DNA of 5,079 nucleotides from Actinomycetes bacterium (GTDB taxonomy: Bacteria; Actinomycetota; Actinomycetes; Propionibacteriales; Propionibacteriaceae), in the NCBI GenBank assembly GCA_023412435.1, contig JAEYNS010000236.1, forward strand, positions 1-5,079, read 5' to 3'. The position numbers and the translations under genes were made by a program. Under the pieces are notes generated by a model. It did no database searches, had not been told where the DNA came from, and was given only the letters and a program-made list of their open reading frames with translations. Numbering within the stretch: the first letter of the stretch is position 1; each line of letters starts with the position of its first letter. Below, piece by piece: positions 4,885 through 5,079 of this stretch.

Positions 4885-5079
4885 ATGAGGAACCGGGGGG
4901 CCGTCAGGCCGACTGCCGCGCGATCGCGGAAGGCCCGTCAGCGGCTCGGCCGGGCGGTGCTCGGCAGCCTCTTCGTCGCCCTGGCCGCGTTGGTGGTGGT
5001 GCCGGACGCGGGCGCCGCCCCGGCCGCACCGGCGCCGGTCGCGACCACCAGCCCGAGCGCCACGCCCACCGACCCGTCC
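4885..5079 (+). CDS. N-terminus of a secreted protein (truncated by the window edge)
   Basis: Sixty-five codons are visible, running open to the end of the window. The start is the ATG at 4885, four bases after GGGAGG (4875-4880), a slightly short spacing. The N-terminus is a typical actinobacterial Sec signal: an Arg/Lys-rich region (residues 2-23), a hydrophobic core (about 24-40, AVLGSLFVALAALVVV), then a likely signal-peptidase site around residues 42-46 (DAGAA). The exported part begins with an Ala/Pro/Thr/Ser-rich linker. The functional domain lies outside the window and cannot be named. Its divergent neighbour is a wall-directed protein, so a wall-associated role is possible but is inference only. 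Confidence 0.75.
   Translation, partial: MRNRGAVRPTAARSRKARQRLGRAVLGSLFVALAALVVVPDAGAAPAAPAPVATTSPSATPTDPS

Noticed and set aside
3814..4885. Long + strand ORFs antisense to the SH3/LAS gene
   Set aside because: They show no domains or ribosome binding sites; the - strand frame carries a membrane segment, an SH3 domain and zinc-ligand motifs.

Overview
The window is very GC-rich, with a strong G/C bias at third codon positions, TAGRRT-type -10 elements and GAGGAGG-type ribosome binding sites. This fits a high-GC actinobacterium (Pseudonocardiales, Micromonosporales or a relative). The sequence alone does not fix a genus.

Layout from left to right. A GC-rich stem-loop (15-40) probably ends transcription of a gene lying left of the window. 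A two-gene + strand operon follows: a papain-like (C39-like) cysteine peptidase with an uncharacterised N-terminal region (109-1281), and, 2 bases later, a 139-residue protein of unknown function (1284-1703). The two proteins share a roughly 29-residue segment, so they may be functionally paired. The gap to the next, convergent gene is filled stop codon to stop codon by a hairpin-forming array with a 20-21 bp period (1704-1773). On the - strand lies a 592-residue membrane-associated glycerophosphotransferase of the TagB/TagF type (1771-3549). Its start has a good -10 box just upstream and only a weak ribosome binding site, suggesting a leaderless mRNA. Its upstream gap holds a second, larger array of the same repeat in inverted orientation (3638-3752), bracketed by a 25/26 bp direct repeat. 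Next, also on the - strand, is a membrane-anchored SH3 plus LAS/M15-like zinc peptidase-fold protein (3796-4722). A divergent promoter region (4723-4884) separates it from a secreted protein cut off by the window edge (4885-5079, +).

The right two-thirds has a cell-envelope theme: teichoic-acid-like polymer synthesis, a predicted wall hydrolase or binding protein, and a secreted protein. The left operon is unassigned in function. The most unusual points are the inverted pair of repeat arrays flanking the TagF-like gene, the peptidase/small-protein pair with a shared module, and a 10-bp-spaced direct repeat lying between the -35 and -10 of the promoter for the SH3/LAS gene.
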